Below are positions 62,756 to 64,000 of a stretch of 64,000 nt of DNA, piece after piece. Below the pieces are notes generated by a model. The model made no database searches, was not told the DNA's origin, and saw only the letters and a program-made list of their open reading frames with translations. Position 1 is the stretch's first letter; every line of letters begins with the position of its first letter. A program made the position numbers and the translations under genes. The stretch spans positions 36,355 to 100,354 of the forward strand of contig JAIPDI010000015.1 in assembly GCA_021737785.1 (NCBI GenBank), written 5' to 3'. Origin of the DNA: Deltaproteobacteria bacterium. GTDB taxonomy: Bacteria; Desulfobacterota; DSM-4660; Desulfatiglandales; Desulfatiglandaceae.

Positions 62756-63882
62756 TGGCAAAATCCGCTTCTACGGTTTTTGAATTTCTTGAGCGCAATG
62801 AAGATGTCTCTATCGACAGGCACGAGATAGCGTCCACGGCATTCAGCTCACTTCGGCGCTTTTTGCGGGGTATTATATTCGCCCTCAGTGATTCGGATGC
62901 GGAAGACGCAACTGATATTTCCTGCCGACTCCGTACGCTACTGAGTGAATGGCTTACGGTTCCAGTGCCTTTTGACCAATCAATAGGCCATGCTATTTTT
63001 TCCCTGTTTGGTGAACCTGAGAGAGTTGGTAGACAGTGGGGCAATGATATCCTGCACCTTTATAATTCTGCTTTGAATTGTGCCAAGGACTTGACACTTG
63101 CAGAAAATCCTGTACGGGAAAAACTTAAAGCTATCATTAACGAGGCCTGTGATCAAGGGTTATTGGTTAGAATCCACTGTCATCGCATGGCAAGACCACA
63201 TTTTGAACCTCTATTTGAACTGGAGGGGGACTTATCTATAGATGATGACATATTTCTGCATAACTTACGGGACTACCGCAGGATTGAACCGTTTGATGTG
63301 CTGATCAAGGTTGGTGCGCTTAGAGCAAGGGGTTGGGGTTCTGTTCCAGATGCTATCCTAACAGCGCCGGTTTTCAAGAAACTTGTACAAATTGTATGGT
63401 CAGGCTGCAAGGATGAGGATGATTTTGGTTACGATCCGTGTGTCTCCGATATAGGGATTTCTGAAGAACCTGAGGTGCCGTCGCTGGGAAGATCAGTCCA
63501 TCTGCTCAGTTCCGTCAAATTGAATAGACAGATTTTCCGATCCGGGGAAGATTTGAGCTGTTTTACTGGAGAAGAAGCAGATCAGGATGAGTTATATCTT
63601 TTCAGACAAATCGCCAAGAGAGAGTTAAGGCGGACTGCAACATTCCTTCAAGTTACTGAAGCCCATGGAATTTTCTACCGCCCGAACTCGAGAGTACTGA
63701 GTTTTGACCCCGACAAAACAGCACAACGTCCTATCGATAGTCGTATTCCCGGGGACACACTGATTGAAGGGCTTTTCTTGATTTTCCCCCTCGGCATCGA
63801 GATGGAAGCTGAAACTGCGAAAGCCGAACATGGGTATTACAGCAGAATATGGAAATCTAAGTTACCCCCTGTGTCAGAGTAG
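62755..63882 (+). CDS. Unknown protein B of the coupled two-gene unit
   Basis: A 375-residue soluble acidic protein overlapping gene A by one base. FSSLRRFLRGIIFALSDSDA and QWGNDILHLYNSALNCAKDL are helical; LRDYRRIEPFDVLIKVGALR and WGSVPDAILTAPVFKKLVQI look like an alpha/beta core. Further Cys and Asp residues lie at DDFGYDPCVSDIG. The end (GLFLIFPLGIEMEAET) is hydrophobic but not a span. No family recognised. Its partner and position suggest the unit may continue past the window. Confidence 0.7.
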   Translation: MAKSASTVFEFLERNEDVSIDRHEIASTAFSSLRRFLRGIIFALSDSDAEDATDISCRLRTLLSEWLTVPVPFDQSIGHAIFSLFGEPERVGRQWGNDILHLYNSALNCAKDLTLAENPVREKLKAIINEACDQGLLVRIHCHRMARPHFEPLFELEGDLSIDDDIFLHNLRDYRRIEPFDVLIKVGALRARGWGSVPDAILTAPVFKKLVQIVWSGCKDEDDFGYDPCVSDIGISEEPEVPSLGRSVHLLSSVKLNRQIFRSGEDLSCFTGEEADQDELYLFRQIAKRELRRTATFLQVTEAHGIFYRPNSRVLSFDPDKTAQRPIDSRIPGDTLIEGLFLIFPLGIEMEAETAKAEHGYYSRIWKSKLPPVSE

Positions 63883-63909
63883 TTGTCGGATGAAGCAGGA
63901 GAGAAGTGG

Positions 63910-63952
63910 CGACACCCCCGTAGGTGAGCGTAGCGAACCGGAGGGGGTGTCG
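63910..63952. repeat. Perfect 10-bp hairpin after the two-gene unit
   Basis: CGACACCCCC (63910-63919) pairs with GGGGGTGTCG (63943-63952); the loop contains GAGCGTAGCGAACC, related to the AGAGCGGAGCGAA loop of the 61441 hairpin. Imperfect outer pairing of GGAGAGAAGTGG with CCATTTCTCC extends it. Possible terminator or mobile hairpin; the window ends just after. Confidence 0.55.
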
Positions 63953-64000
63953 GAGGCGACCCGCCATCCCCATTTCTCCTCAATACGAACATGAAGCGGG

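Overview
The window looks like chromosome of an anaerobic Desulfobacterota (former Deltaproteobacteria), probably a sulfate-reducer relative. This is an inference from gene content: a full selenium-utilisation operon with a UGA-containing selD, a CooC-type maturation ATPase, sensor kinases of the Cache/PAS type common in that phylum, an Hfq-like regulator, and many degenerate 7-8-nt tandem arrays between genes. Most of the sequence is GC-rich. The stretches around 17.8-18.6 kb and 61.7-63.9 kb are visibly AT-richer and look acquired.

Layout. 1-6.5 kb: a plus-strand envelope/metal locus with a TonB-dependent receptor, an exported tetrapyrrole-methylase-like protein, a DUF4198 periplasmic protein, a TsaA/TrmO-like protein, a class III solute-binding protein and a SAM methyltransferase, then YbaK. 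The receptor frame is broken only by one in-frame UGA, followed by a SECIS-like hairpin. 6.7-7.1 kb: a DUF433 gene with a clear promoter. 7.1-15.1 kb: a ten-gene minus-strand selenium operon (yedE, tusA-like, DUF3343, NAD(P)HX-dehydratase-like, DUF1858-like, PP-loop-like, TIM-barrel, archaeal-type phosphoglycerate mutase, selD, yedF). 15.4-20.9 kb: an orphan ZnuA-like protein, a Fic enzyme, and a decayed accessory segment ending in an integrase remnant against the 3' end of tRNA-Leu(UAA).

20.9-45 kb is mostly housekeeping: PHP protein, transglutaminase/ABC exporter operon, DUF151 nuclease, PlsB, a trans-sulfuration enzyme, FAH hydrolase, class II aldolase, response regulator plus Hfq-like protein, hybrid sensor kinase, RecD2, AsnRS, SerC, CooC and HU. 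45.5-58.7 kb: RlmKL, nitrilase plus class III aminotransferase behind a 10-bp inverted repeat, ArfB, gamma-carbonic-anhydrase-like protein, patatin, Hpt protein, UppP plus DUF368 (undecaprenyl-phosphate recycling), and a glycosyltransferase plus GlgA. 58.9-64 kb is an accessory/defence-type island: a frameshifted GHKL ATPase remnant, a helicase N-terminal scrap, a zeta-type toxin/antitoxin pair, a broken ORF6N gene, and an intact, translationally coupled AT-rich two-gene unit of unknown function.

The three most interesting signals are the candidate selenocysteine-containing TonB receptor next to an exported tetrapyrrole methylase, the unusual membership of the selenium operon, and the two-gene unit at the right edge. 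Dispersed repeats (two copies of a roughly 100-150-bp MITE-like element, heptamer/octamer arrays, and a paired hairpin element) thread through the window.
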